A stretch of 43,704 nt of DNA from a virus: positions 1-43,704 of IMG/VR virus record IMGVR_UViG_3300044620_001605. One strand, 5' to 3'. Position numbers and translations under genes: made by a program. A model generated the notes under the pieces. It worked only from the letters and a program-made list of their open reading frames with translations, was not told where the DNA came from and ran no database searches. Positions 18,800 through 25,736 of this stretch are shown here, in pieces. The first letter of the stretch is position 1. Every line of letters starts with the position of its first letter.

Positions 18800-19118
18800 C
18801 TGTTACTCTCCTTTGCTCTGCATTTATAATCTCACGCTCAAATGCAAATGGATCGTCAATCATTAATTGAGACATTCGCATGTCATCGATCAATTCTTTA
18901 TCAATCGGATTTGGAGCTTTAGGACTATCGACAGCTTCAAATTGACCAACCTCAAGTGAACGCTCTAAAAAAAACTCCACCTCAAAATCAATCGTCTTGA
19001 TCTTGCTCACTCCAAGATTTCGACAACCCTCAATAATTTTAAGTAAATTTAAATCTGTCTTAATTTCCGTAAGCCTCGTTCCACGCGTCGATTTCTTGGG
19101 AGAAATTATGCCACTCAT
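18780..19118 (-). CDS. Small protein between terL and portal
   Basis: A protein of about 112 residues if it starts at ATG 19118 (MSGIISPKKSTRGTRLTEIK). A reading from 19223 would overlap terL by 164 bp and is basic, unstructured shadow sequence. No strong ribosome site precedes 19118, so the exact start is uncertain, but residues from TEIKTDLNLLKIIEGCRNLG onward look like real protein and extend past the terL stop. The 3' end overlaps the portal gene by 20 bp. Family unknown. Confidence 0.6.
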   Translation of the reverse strand: MSGIISPKKSTRGTRLTEIKTDLNLLKIIEGCRNLGVSKIKTIDFEVEFFLERSLEVGQFEAVDSPKAPNPIDKELIDDMRMSQLMIDDPFAFEREIINAEQRRVTDAAFKN

Positions 19119-20697
19119 CTTTTTGTTCGTCAGACATTTCGCCTCGCCTTTGTCTGATTTCCCACGCCTGGTACTCTTGGGCGCTCCACTCTTGCTTCGG
19201 TACTTCATCTTTGACCTCTTCATCCATTTTTAAATGTGGCGATATCTTTGGAAAATCCCAAGGAATTAATTTAACAACGTATCTTAAAGCATCTGTCAAA
19301 TCGTCTTGATACTTACGATTTTTTTCGCCAACTGGGACAGACATTAATTCAGTCACTAGCTTTTGATTGTCAAATTCACCATGAGCAATCATTAATGCTC
19401 TGCTCTGAAATAACGTGTTCATAATTTGTGTGCCGCTATCTCTTTCCTTATCAGCAGCAAGAAATGGCTCGCCAGACCTAGCAGCAATTAAACCAAACTC
19501 ACGAGACTGATAGTCATAGCAAGCTTGAGTAATTATGATTCCCTTTTTTAATTCTTTGTATTTTTCGAGAATATCTTTTGCCGTAGTCTCTTCATAGTCG
19601 CCGCGCCAAGTGCGGACGACCTTTCCCTGATCCAACTCAGGTGATACGGCAACAATAACGATAGCGCCAGCAGAGCGACCGCGACCGCCTGAACCAATAT
19701 CCACGCCAGCATAATAACGCCAATTGGCGGGTATTTCATCGCCAGCAGCGTAAGTGCAAGTATCAGGATCAAAGGCCAAGTATTTTCTACCCTCATCTTT
19801 GACGAACCTTCCATCAATACGTTTTAAAATCTCAGATTTACTTGTGCAGTAACTCTCAGCCTCGGCAATCCTCTCAGGAGTCCATTTAGTCGGAGTACCG
19901 TCCTCGTAATACATACAGTCACGCATGGACACGCTTCGCTTCCAAGCTGAGGCAAACATCTCTTCTGATGTGCCGATACATTCCATAGCCCTGTACCACG
20001 CCTGTAAACCACGCGTGGCCGTAAAGACTTGATTGAAATATCCCCTTGTCGCACGAAGTCTCGCAAGACACTCGTTGATGATCTCTTCAGGGGCCTCCTC
20101 GTCGAAGGTCATCATATGCACAGAGCTTGTCTGCAAGTTGATTACCTTCTGACCGTAAGACTTAAAGTAAATACTTACGCCACTACGAAAATGGATTGCC
20201 GCAACATCGCCAGACTTATACTCAATGTCCCAACCATAACTCTCGTGATTTTTCATATCTCCGCGAGGTAAAAACTCTGGAACCCATTTTTTTTCTACTT
20301 CAATCGTAGCTATTTCATCACTCGGATAAAAATACCAAAATTGCTTGGGAGTCGAATCCCACAACTCCGGCCACAACTTCTTATTACATGCCCACTCTAT
20401 ATTCTTACGAATCGCTGCACTGCTCTTACCAATCTGATTTGCAGCACAGAGCAGATTCATTCTGTTGCGTGACTCAAAGAACTCCCTAGCCCACGAATAC
20501 CAACCCCATCCATAGAGGTGCGGTAAATCATCTCGAAGCTCTTTGATTCTGCTCTTAATGATGCTCTGTTGAAATGTGATCGGATCAAGATTCTTCATTC
20601 GTGACATCTCACGACTTAGCTCAAGACGCCTCTCTTGATGATCGCGAACAACGTATGATTCAATGCGCTCCTCTTTAGTCTGCCGCCGCTTTGTCAT
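19060..20697 (-). CDS. terL: Terminase large subunit
   Basis: The DNA-packaging motor ATPase and nuclease, 545 residues from ATG 20697 (GGAGG nine bases upstream; an upstream TTG at 20706 is adjacent to that site and less likely). A deviant Walker A, CAANQIGKSSA, lies near residues 84-94, and Walker B VHMMTFDEE near 193-200 with the catalytic Glu. The C-terminal RNase H-like nuclease carries the expected acidic residues: YYAGVDIGSG (~Asp333), CYDYQSREFG (~Asp395) and YQDDLTDALR (~465-469). The start overlaps the end of terS. With a P22-like portal this suggests headful packaging. Confidence 0.92.
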   Translation of the reverse strand: MTKRRQTKEERIESYVVRDHQERRLELSREMSRMKNLDPITFQQSIIKSRIKELRDDLPHLYGWGWYSWAREFFESRNRMNLLCAANQIGKSSAAIRKNIEWACNKKLWPELWDSTPKQFWYFYPSDEIATIEVEKKWVPEFLPRGDMKNHESYGWDIEYKSGDVAAIHFRSGVSIYFKSYGQKVINLQTSSVHMMTFDEEAPEEIINECLARLRATRGYFNQVFTATRGLQAWYRAMECIGTSEEMFASAWKRSVSMRDCMYYEDGTPTKWTPERIAEAESYCTSKSEILKRIDGRFVKDEGRKYLAFDPDTCTYAAGDEIPANWRYYAGVDIGSGGRGRSAGAIVIVAVSPELDQGKVVRTWRGDYEETTAKDILEKYKELKKGIIITQACYDYQSREFGLIAARSGEPFLAADKERDSGTQIMNTLFQSRALMIAHGEFDNQKLVTELMSVPVGEKNRKYQDDLTDALRYVVKLIPWDFPKISPHLKMDEEVKDEVPKQEWSAQEYQAWEIRQRRGEMSDEQKDEWHNFSQEIDAWNEAYGN

Positions 20698-21550
20698 CCG
20701 TGACAACCTCCATGCTCTCTAAAGATGGAAAGTCAGGTAGCCTCGGCAATGTCTCCCTGTGAGGCGCTAATGTCCGATTCTCTAAATCCTCTAGCATCTC
20801 GTAATCACCAGAGCCAGCATTCATAATCAAATCAAGCTGCTCTTTAGTCGCACCACGCAAATGCTTGTAAGAATCTTTCTTGGCCCTTTCAATGCGAGCC
20901 TCCAAACTCTCAAGCTCTTGAAGATCCATCGCCGATACCTGAGAGCGTAAATGGTCAACGCTTGACTCAGCATTCAAATTTAAGTTCATGGACTTTTGCT
21001 CAATCTGAACCTTCTGCATGACGCCGCCCTTAACTCTCATGTCAGCCAATTGCCATGCTCTGAGAATTAAATTTGCGACCTTGATATCAACCTTGCCTTC
21101 GTCAGTGAGCATCGGGAGATTGATAATCTCAAGTAATCTCTCGGTGCCCCTGTGGAGAATATGCCTCATCTGAGAAACGTAGCTTGTCGGGGGAGTAAAG
21201 ATCCAACACATCCGTTTATCGTGTGGCTCATAAGCTGTTATCCACGACTCCCACGAACAAGTACCGCTTATAATAGACTGGAGGGACATCCTTTTCCCTG
21301 CCGCCGTTGAGGCATTATACTCATCCCAAAAAGCCAACCTTACCCGATCATCCCTATCATCAGGCTCTACATACCGGCGTACAGACTTCTCATCACTTAG
21401 TAACGTCTTAGGCAGCTTGTGCTTCACTCGCTCAAATATCGGAACCAAACGAGCAGGAATCCTGTTCAGCAAGCTATCGGGATTATCACCGTCATAAAGA
21501 GTGTTTAATGCCTCTTCGGTGACTATTCTTTTACGTCCGGGGCCGCTCAT
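20675..21550 (-). CDS. terS: Probable terminase small subunit
   Basis: A 291-residue protein immediately upstream of, and overlapping, terL. Start ATG 21550 with GAAGGG eight bases upstream. It is long for a TerS (often 150-200). The first ~110 residues hold a basic, helical DNA-binding-like region (EALNTLYDGDNPDSLLNRIP; LPKTLLSDEKSVRRYVEPDD), and residues ~190-240 form a coiled-coil segment (SAMDLQELESLEARIERAKK) suited to ring oligomerisation. The C-terminal tail is acidic/Pro-rich, as in TerS proteins that contact TerL. The call rests mainly on position plus this architecture. Confidence 0.65.
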   Translation of the reverse strand: MSGPGRKRIVTEEALNTLYDGDNPDSLLNRIPARLVPIFERVKHKLPKTLLSDEKSVRRYVEPDDRDDRVRLAFWDEYNASTAAGKRMSLQSIISGTCSWESWITAYEPHDKRMCWIFTPPTSYVSQMRHILHRGTERLLEIINLPMLTDEGKVDIKVANLILRAWQLADMRVKGGVMQKVQIEQKSMNLNLNAESSVDHLRSQVSAMDLQELESLEARIERAKKDSYKHLRGATKEQLDLIMNAGSGDYEMLEDLENRTLAPHRETLPRLPDFPSLESMEVVTDDKAAAD

Positions 21551-21704
21551 AAAATAAGCCCTTCAGGGGAGGTTTTTTTTACATTTTTAATACTGTTTTT
21601 TATATTAAACAGGAAAGTTTTAAGAAGGGAAATCTTTTTTGCAATTTTTTTAAGAAGGGCATTGCAAATTGCAAATTGTTCGACCCCCTACCCCCCGGAT
21701 CAGG

Positions 21705-21733
21705 TTTATCTTGAGAATGATTCTCATTATCAA
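21705..21733 (-). promoter_or_regulatory. Predicted late promoter overlapped by a Fur-like box
   Basis: On the minus strand TTGATA (21733-21728), 17 bp, then GATAAA (21710-21705), pointing at terS 155 bp away. The 17-bp spacer lies entirely inside the Fur-box-like repeat unit 1. The -35 matches consensus at 5 of 6 positions and the -10 at 4 of 6. A repressor on the box would block polymerase. Confidence 0.45.
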
Positions 21734-21756
21734 TTGAGAATGATTCTCATTATCAT
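21711..21756. promoter_or_regulatory. Tandem Fur-box-like repeats (2 x 23 bp)
   Basis: Two head-to-tail 23-bp units (21711-21733, 21734-21756) that differ only in the last base. On the minus strand each contains GATAATGAGAATCATTCTC, which matches the enterobacterial Fur consensus GATAATGATAATCATTATC at 17 of 19 positions. Each unit also contains the perfect palindrome GAGAATGATTCTC. Confidence 0.6.
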
Positions 21757-22009
21757 TTCAACTAATTGAAATCATTAAACAATATCAATACCCTCTATTA
21801 ATCGCTAATAGCAATTCTGGCGCTCGCAATCGGAATTCCAATATCTCCCTATACCACGCCGATCGGACCGCAAACAAGGCCGCTCCAGACGCTTTAAACA
21901 CCATCCAAAAACACCAATTAATACACCTGCAAAATAAAGTTCTTATATAACTATCTGATATCACTAAACTTAGCCGTTCAAAAAACATATGTTAATTGAA
22001 CAAGAGAAT

Positions 22010-22065
22010 TTTTATGGTGAGCATAAAAAGATACAGTAATTTTATGGTGTGTATAAAAAGATACA
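22010..22065. repeat. Two direct repeats with 30-bp period
   Basis: Copies 22010-22035 and 22040-22065 match at 24 of 26 positions and are exactly 30 bp apart. The second contains GTAT-N6-ATAC (GTATAAAAAGATAC). The spacing of about three helical turns suggests paired protein-binding sites upstream of the late operon. Confidence 0.6.
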
Positions 22066-22165
22066 TATAAAGGGTTAAGATTATAACTTTTTTGAACGAA
22101 GGGGGAAGTCCAAACGCCATTAATCGAATCAAGGCATTGAACCAGATGTCCATATCACTTTTTCC

Positions 22166-22193
22166 TTGACACGTTTTTGACAAATTGTATAAT
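22166..22193 (+). promoter_or_regulatory. Consensus sigma-70-type promoter, plus strand
   Basis: TTGACA (22166-22171), 16-bp spacer, TATAAT (22188-22193): both hexamers are perfect. The expected transcript start is near 22200. No plus-strand gene follows, so it would make a non-coding or tiny-peptide RNA. Confidence 0.7.
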
Positions 22194-22199
22194 CGATTC

Positions 22200-22312
22200 A
22201 ATTCATCGCAACTAAATAAATAACACACACGGCATCGCAAGATGACTAGGCCAAGCGGCCATGAGCGACTAGACTAATTGGCATTTAGATTCAATGAATC
22301 AGTCTGCCTTTT
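22200..22312 (+). ncRNA. Candidate small RNA downstream of the consensus promoter
   Basis: A predicted ~113-nt transcript. It contains a GGCC-AAGC-GGCC hairpin (about 22239-22250), an 11-codon frame beginning ATGACTAGGCC with a poor ribosome site, and a 3' structure with GATTC-AAT-GAATC enclosed by GGCA (22280) / TGCC (22305), or alternatively AGACT/AGTCT, followed by TTTT at 22309-22312. It does not fold as a tRNA. It is inferred from promoter plus terminator-like end only; it is not homologous to anything I recognise. Confidence 0.4.
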
Positions 22313-22351
22313 CCAAAAGACCACTAAAAAAACCAAAAGTGCTACAAACAC

Positions 22352-22374
22352 AAAAAAACCACCTTCCTGGTGGT
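22352..22374 (-). terminator. Rho-independent terminator of the amidoligase operon
   Basis: On the minus strand ACCACC-AGGAA-GGTGGT is followed by seven T. It lies 27 bp after the last gene of the 22401-24811 operon. Confidence 0.85.
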
Positions 22375-22400
22375 CTCTCTGTTTATTCTTTAGTCACTGT

Positions 22401-22661
22401 TTATTCTTTGATCCCATGAAAGTCTAAAGCTTTCTTGCTTATTCTGTTAGCATCAAAATAGACAAGCTTCTTAAGCATGTCCTCATCAGTAAAGATATCA
22501 TGCAAAAAATCGACTTCGATACTAGCGACAAACAGCTCTCCTGTCTGTTTTTCATAGAGCGAATAAAAATGTGATGCTTTCACGTTTACCTTTTCAATCA
22601 ATTTTGCATTGTTTGTGTCGTATATGCGTTTATTCATAATTATTGATTTAAGCTTCTTCAT
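22401..22661 (-). CDS. Hypothetical protein, last gene of the amidoligase operon
   Basis: An 86-residue soluble protein. ATG 22661 overlaps the TGA of the preceding zinc-ribbon gene (ATGA). A second possible start is MNKRIYDTNNAKLI at residue 9. The stretch IYDTNNAKLIEKV resembles the opening of small phage/plasmid proteins with a YDT(E/N)xAxLI motif, of unknown role. The C-terminal part is charged helical (DIFTDEDMLKKLVYFDANRI). It is followed by a clean terminator. Confidence 0.7.
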   Translation of the reverse strand: MKKLKSIIMNKRIYDTNNAKLIEKVNVKASHFYSLYEKQTGELFVASIEVDFLHDIFTDEDMLKKLVYFDANRISKKALDFHGIKE

Positions 22662-22789
22662 GTTTTTTTCCTCTTTTGCTTCAAAAAATGGTTACACTTT
22701 TGACAAACTAAACAAGTCACTCTATTGATTTTCACCCAAGCGCCATTGTCATTCTTTGGCAGGTCACAACGCATGCAACGATACTTCAT
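22658..22789 (-). CDS. 43-residue zinc-ribbon-like protein
   Basis: A small ORF, MKYRCMRCDLPKNDNG at the start. Cysteines at 5, 8, 26, 29 and 32 give CxxC...CxxCxxC spacing suited to binding one zinc. The tail is strongly basic (LKQKRKKT), suggesting nucleic-acid contact. It is coupled to both neighbours by 4-base ATGA overlaps, which is good evidence that it is translated. Confidence 0.7.
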   Translation of the reverse strand: MKYRCMRCDLPKNDNGAWVKINRVTCLVCQKCNHFLKQKRKKT

Positions 22790-23085
22790 AAATAAACTCC
22801 CATGATACATTCTCTCAGCGTTCTCATTTCATCGTTCCAAGATTGTCCACAATTATACTCGACAGAATCACTATTCAAAATTAGTCGCTGATATATGCCA
22901 TGATTAGTAAAAAGCGATAGCGGCAGCGATAGTCGCCTTCTCAATTTCTCTTTTGTCTCTGATCTACATCCCTTGCCGATCAGAGCCACAATTGACTCTA
23001 TTTCTTTTTCTGACAATCGATCTTTTTTTGACGTTAATTTTTTAGCTTCCCAAATTAAATTGCTCAAACTAATTTCAGTATTCAT
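22786..23085 (-). CDS. Hypothetical 99-residue protein
   Basis: A helical, charged N-terminal half (NLIWEAKKLTSKKDRLSEKE) and a C-terminal half with SLFTNHGIYQRLIL and NCGQSWNDEMRTLRECI. No signal or membrane segment. ATG overlaps the TGA of the upstream membrane peptide gene and its own TGA overlaps the next ATG. Unknown family; co-transcribed with the amidoligase and amidotransferase. Confidence 0.65.
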   Translation of the reverse strand: MNTEISLSNLIWEAKKLTSKKDRLSEKEIESIVALIGKGCRSETKEKLRRRLSLPLSLFTNHGIYQRLILNSDSVEYNCGQSWNDEMRTLRECIMGVYL

Positions 23086-23198
23086 TCAATCCCATCCTCC
23101 GAACTATCATTTAATTTGTCGTGCATCATTGCCATGCCAGCGACAACAATGATCCCGAGAAACGGTATTAAAAACATATAGCCAAGTATCGTGTCCAT
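23082..23198 (-). CDS. 38-residue single-span membrane peptide
   Basis: A tiny ORF, MDTILGYMFLIPFLGIIVVA then a short charged tail (MHDKLNDSSEDGIE). One transmembrane helix spans about residues 4-24. GGGAGAATA precedes the ATG and the stop overlaps the next start (ATGA). It sits right after the amidotransferase, so a membrane anchor or helper for that pair is possible. Confidence 0.65.
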   Translation of the reverse strand: MDTILGYMFLIPFLGIIVVAGMAMMHDKLNDSSEDGIE

Positions 23199-23199
23199 A

Positions 23200-23886
23200 T
23201 TATTCTCCCATTGCAAATTTTGGCTTAGTCCAAGTATCAAAATCATCCAACGATGATGTATATGTATCCCAAGATGGTACTATATATGATTTCTCCCATG
23301 CTATTTGATTAGTATTCTCGCAATCAAAATCATGCGACTCAAAATATTGTTGACTGACGGGCATTGTTATATTGTCGAATTCATTTGTGGAGTAGTTGCC
23401 ATTGCCGTCAGTAAACAATGTTCCCGTCATTGAACGACTAACAACAAAGAATGCTTTGTCCAAGTCAACTAAAAACACATTGGCAAAGGGTTCATTCTCT
23501 AAACGGTCAAGAGTCTCATCGAGGCCGTAAGTATCGAGCCAATACTTAATTGCCATGGAATCAACGTCAAACTTGTCGGCAATTTTAGAACGGATCGATC
23601 CGTTATGGAATACATATGTGCTACCTGAATTCCAGCCATGACAATTCTGCAAAGCAGACTTGCCTTGAGTCGCATATCTCGTGTGAATAAAGACACGATT
23701 ATAATCCATTAGCTCGATCATATTAGTGATTGCTTCAGAATCTAATGAAGTCATAAATAGAGGTTTTCCATTTCCTAAAATCATAAGCATTGCAAAGCCG
23801 TCATTATTTGATATCGAATCGGACTGAATTCTTGATACTAGCGATTGTTTGTTGACCGATGAATCGGCAGTTATAATTGTACACAT
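23200..23886 (-). CDS. Stand-alone class II glutamine amidotransferase
   Basis: A 228-residue Ntn-hydrolase of the class II GATase type, which hydrolyses glutamine to release ammonia. Catalytic Cys2 follows Met1 (MCTIITADSS), as required for an N-terminal nucleophile. Other signatures are in order: HTRYATQG (residues 68-75, the Arg that holds glutamine), FHNGSI (93-98, oxyanion Asn-Gly) and DVDSMAI (107-113, the Asp that holds the substrate amino group). The length equals a lone GATase domain; no synthase domain is attached. AGGAGA lies six bases before the ATG. It follows an amidoligase-like gene, so ammonia is probably passed to that enzyme. Confidence 0.85.
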   Translation of the reverse strand: MCTIITADSSVNKQSLVSRIQSDSISNNDGFAMLMILGNGKPLFMTSLDSEAITNMIELMDYNRVFIHTRYATQGKSALQNCHGWNSGSTYVFHNGSIRSKIADKFDVDSMAIKYWLDTYGLDETLDRLENEPFANVFLVDLDKAFFVVSRSMTGTLFTDGNGNYSTNEFDNITMPVSQQYFESHDFDCENTNQIAWEKSYIVPSWDTYTSSLDDFDTWTKPKFAMGE

Positions 23887-23902
23887 GATATTTCTCCTAT
23901 GG

Positions 23903-24811
23903 TTATGCGCTATGACGTTTGTTATTAATTAGTCTCATTTGTCTAAGTCTCTTAGAAACAGGCATCAAATAGGAAAGGCACTCGTTCAACAATTCAGTAA
24001 TGTCGCCTTCATATGTATCGGTCATAAGGGGTTTACCGAGCTTAGTCACTTCATAAGCATAAGCCATGGCCTCAATTGCGATATTCAGACATGTGATACC
24101 CTCTGACTCGTTTTGAACATTGCCAAAGCATCTAAATTCCCAAGTATTAAGACTGTGCGCGTTGACAAAAGAATACTTGTTTCTGCTTGAAGTGAGACCT
24201 TTGATATATTGATTTTGAGGAGCTGATTTGAACCGCTTTTGAACTGATTTTGGAAGTCTCGGTATTGATTCCACTAAATATTCAACTAGTGCTAGTTGAA
24301 AGCGTTCGCCGTAGCTATGATTTACTCCGGGAATACTTAAATGGATATGAAATGAACATTTCTCATCAATTTTGTGATTTAATTTAAATGTATCTTTAAG
24401 AGCCGAGACAAAATCAATGTACTTCAATCCACCAATGGTACGAATCTCGACTCCCGATACGCTTCCGTCCTCTCCTACTTCGATATTTTCATTATCAATT
24501 TTGTCTGCAATACTTTCATGCGTTGACATCTGGTAATCAGAATAATCAAATGATAACTCAATATTTTCTCTTATATTGTCTCTAATTGTATCTATTGTTG
24601 ACTCACTTAAATGATTTTCAATCCAACGAAGATTAAAATTAATAGCAAGTGCGGATGATACTTCGTTAGAAATTTCCTCATCTGCTGCGTCATAATCAGT
24701 TTCGGTTTCATCCCCCTCAGTTTTTTGCGTCTCAAGCTCAAACCCGCATCTAATTATTGCTCGTCTTTTTATTGCGTTTGCTTCTAAAAATTCCTTAATG
24801 GCCGTATTCAT
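23903..24811 (-). CDS. Amidoligase-family enzyme (glutamine-synthetase-like fold)
   Basis: A 302-residue protein resembling the phage/bacterial 'putative amidoligase' family, ATP-dependent COOH-NH2 ligases related to GCS/glutamine synthetase. Visible family landmarks: CGFELETQ (22-29; the E-x-E metal pair), VEIRTIGG (121-128), CSFHIHLSI (152-160) and TWEFRCFGNVQNESEGI (223-239; the EFR core). Start chosen at ATG 24811 with GGAG eight bases upstream; a longer frame to 24880 has its GGGGG only two bases from the ATG. It is the first gene of an operon with a glutamine amidotransferase. Substrate unknown. Confidence 0.75.
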   Translation of the reverse strand: MNTAIKEFLEANAIKRRAIIRCGFELETQKTEGDETETDYDAADEEISNEVSSALAINFNLRWIENHLSESTIDTIRDNIRENIELSFDYSDYQMSTHESIADKIDNENIEVGEDGSVSGVEIRTIGGLKYIDFVSALKDTFKLNHKIDEKCSFHIHLSIPGVNHSYGERFQLALVEYLVESIPRLPKSVQKRFKSAPQNQYIKGLTSSRNKYSFVNAHSLNTWEFRCFGNVQNESEGITCLNIAIEAMAYAYEVTKLGKPLMTDTYEGDITELLNECLSYLMPVSKRLRQMRLINNKRHSA

Positions 24812-25360
24812 ATTATTGACTCCGATAGTTAGTGGCTTGATTGCCATATCGCTATCGATGCATGCGCTATGCCAAGACATAACCCCCTAGAACCCGGTCA
24901 TATCAAGGCTTTCACTGTCAAAAAACCTGACATTTTTATGCAAACAGTCAAAAATCCTGACAGTGACAGGTTATGGCTCCTAGCAAAATCAATTACTTAA
25001 GGCTTGGCACAGGGGTTGCATCATGTATTGTGTGGTCGAAAAGACCACTAATCGGTGATTATCAAAATCACAAAAAAGCCAATGATTTTCGCTGGCTAAA
25101 GGGAAATTTGCCCTGATCGCCGCATGGACGATTGCACTCAAATTTTCCCTATATAAAATTGGAAAAACACCCCTATAGGGCTTTTCGGGAATTTGAAAAT
25201 TGGAATTTTGGAATTTGAAATTGGATTTTGGAAATTTCAAAAATTCTTGCGCTGAGAAAACTAAGCTTTTCTGTGATTTAAGTTTTGCTGGTTTTTGGCA
25301 GGATTTTGAATTTGGAATTTTGACCAATTTTTTCAATCAGTCGTGATTCCAAAAATATTG
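24812..25360. other. ~550-bp stretch without a confident gene: operators and AT-rich repeats
   Basis: Contains twin dyad sites (24915-24962) ahead of the amidoligase operon, a segment at 25184-25330 made of reiterated GGAATTTTGGAATTTGAAAT-like units, and a minus frame 24989-25336 (115 codons). That frame's N-terminal half is a translation of the repeats (SNFKFQNSNFQIP) and has no good ribosome site; its second half (LSAIVHAAIRANFPLASENH) is more protein-like, so a decayed or atypical gene cannot be excluded. Confidence 0.55.
24915..24962. promoter_or_regulatory. Twin operator-like dyads, 30 bp apart
   Basis: 24915-24932 and 24945-24962 match at 16 of 18 positions (TGTCAAAAAACCTGACA and its near copy). 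Read on the minus strand each is TGTCA-N7-TGACA (second: TGTCA-N7-TGACT). A wider inverted pair CACTGTCA (24913) / TGACAGTG (24958) encloses both. They lie about 100-150 bp upstream of the amidoligase start. Confidence 0.6.
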
Positions 25361-25681
25361 CTATTTTGCTTGATTCTTTGGCTGTAAAGGTCTGTATCTC
25401 CAGAGTGGACATGTTTTGGCCGGACATTCTCCTACGTTCTTTTGTGTGTCCTCATAACCTACGCAATCATAGCATTTAGCAGCTATGGCCTTACGTTTAC
25501 TGGCAGTCCCGTCCCAACAATCAAGCCAGGTTCTTTGATAACGTGTCGGAATTGCTTTGAAAAAAGACTGATAATGACTCCTGACAAAACTTAAATACCC
25601 CTCAATCCTTGCCGACCACCTCTGGTCTGCCTCAGCCTTGAACTTTGCCCGGTCCTCTTTGCTCATTGTTGTGATACTCAT
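25361..25681 (-). CDS. Cys-rich small phage protein (CYDC...CPLWRYRP)
   Basis: A 106-residue protein. Start ATG 25681 chosen for AGGAG eight bases upstream; a TTG at 25699 lacks a site. C-terminal motif CYDCVG (70-75), then Cys86 and CPLWRYRP (91-98) form a four-Cys cluster that I recognise as common in small phage-encoded proteins of unknown function, probably zinc-binding. The N-terminal half is basic and helical (YLSFVRSHYQSFFKAIPTRY). It stands alone between two intergenic stretches. Confidence 0.75.
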   Translation of the reverse strand: MSITTMSKEDRAKFKAEADQRWSARIEGYLSFVRSHYQSFFKAIPTRYQRTWLDCWDGTASKRKAIAAKCYDCVGYEDTQKNVGECPAKTCPLWRYRPLQPKNQAK

Positions 25682-25736
25682 CGCAAATACTCCTACCAAA
25701 TAGTTATTTCGCCGAAGCGGTAGTAACGAAAATCAC

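Larger units (their letters stand above)
21551..22400. other. 850-bp gene-poor regulatory region upstream of terS
   Basis: No convincing gene. It contains a C-rich/T-rich leader with the 12-mer CCCTTCTTAAAA-like motif repeated on the minus strand, two tandem Fur-box-like repeats (21711-21756), a pair of 26-bp repeats spaced 30 bp (22010-22065), a consensus plus-strand promoter (22166-22193) and a minus-strand terminator (22352-22374). Two minus frames exist (21785-21988, 67 codons; 21992-22240, 82 codons) but lack ribosome sites, and their sequence is shaped by the repeats. The region probably controls the late operon and may hold a small RNA. Confidence 0.7.

Noticed and set aside
19139-19152. 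GGCGAGGCGAAATG inside terL as another copy of the start cassette
   Set aside because: Only ten bases agree with the cassette, and the ATG is in the terL frame, far from any gene start in that frame.
21785-21988. 67-codon minus-strand ORF
   Set aside because: Unlikely composition (many Cys/Trp/Arg/Leu), no ribosome site, not coupled to any gene.
21992-22240. 82-codon minus-strand ORF
   Set aside because: No ribosome site; the C-terminal third is a translation of the 30-bp-period repeats, and a perfect plus-strand promoter lies inside it. The N-terminal half is protein-like, so a gene remnant is not fully excluded.
22230-22310. tRNA-like stretch (GGCCAAGCGGCC resembling a D-arm)
   Set aside because: No seven-base acceptor stem, no proper T-arm (the GATTC-AAT-GAATC hairpin has the wrong loop) and no consistent anticodon stem.
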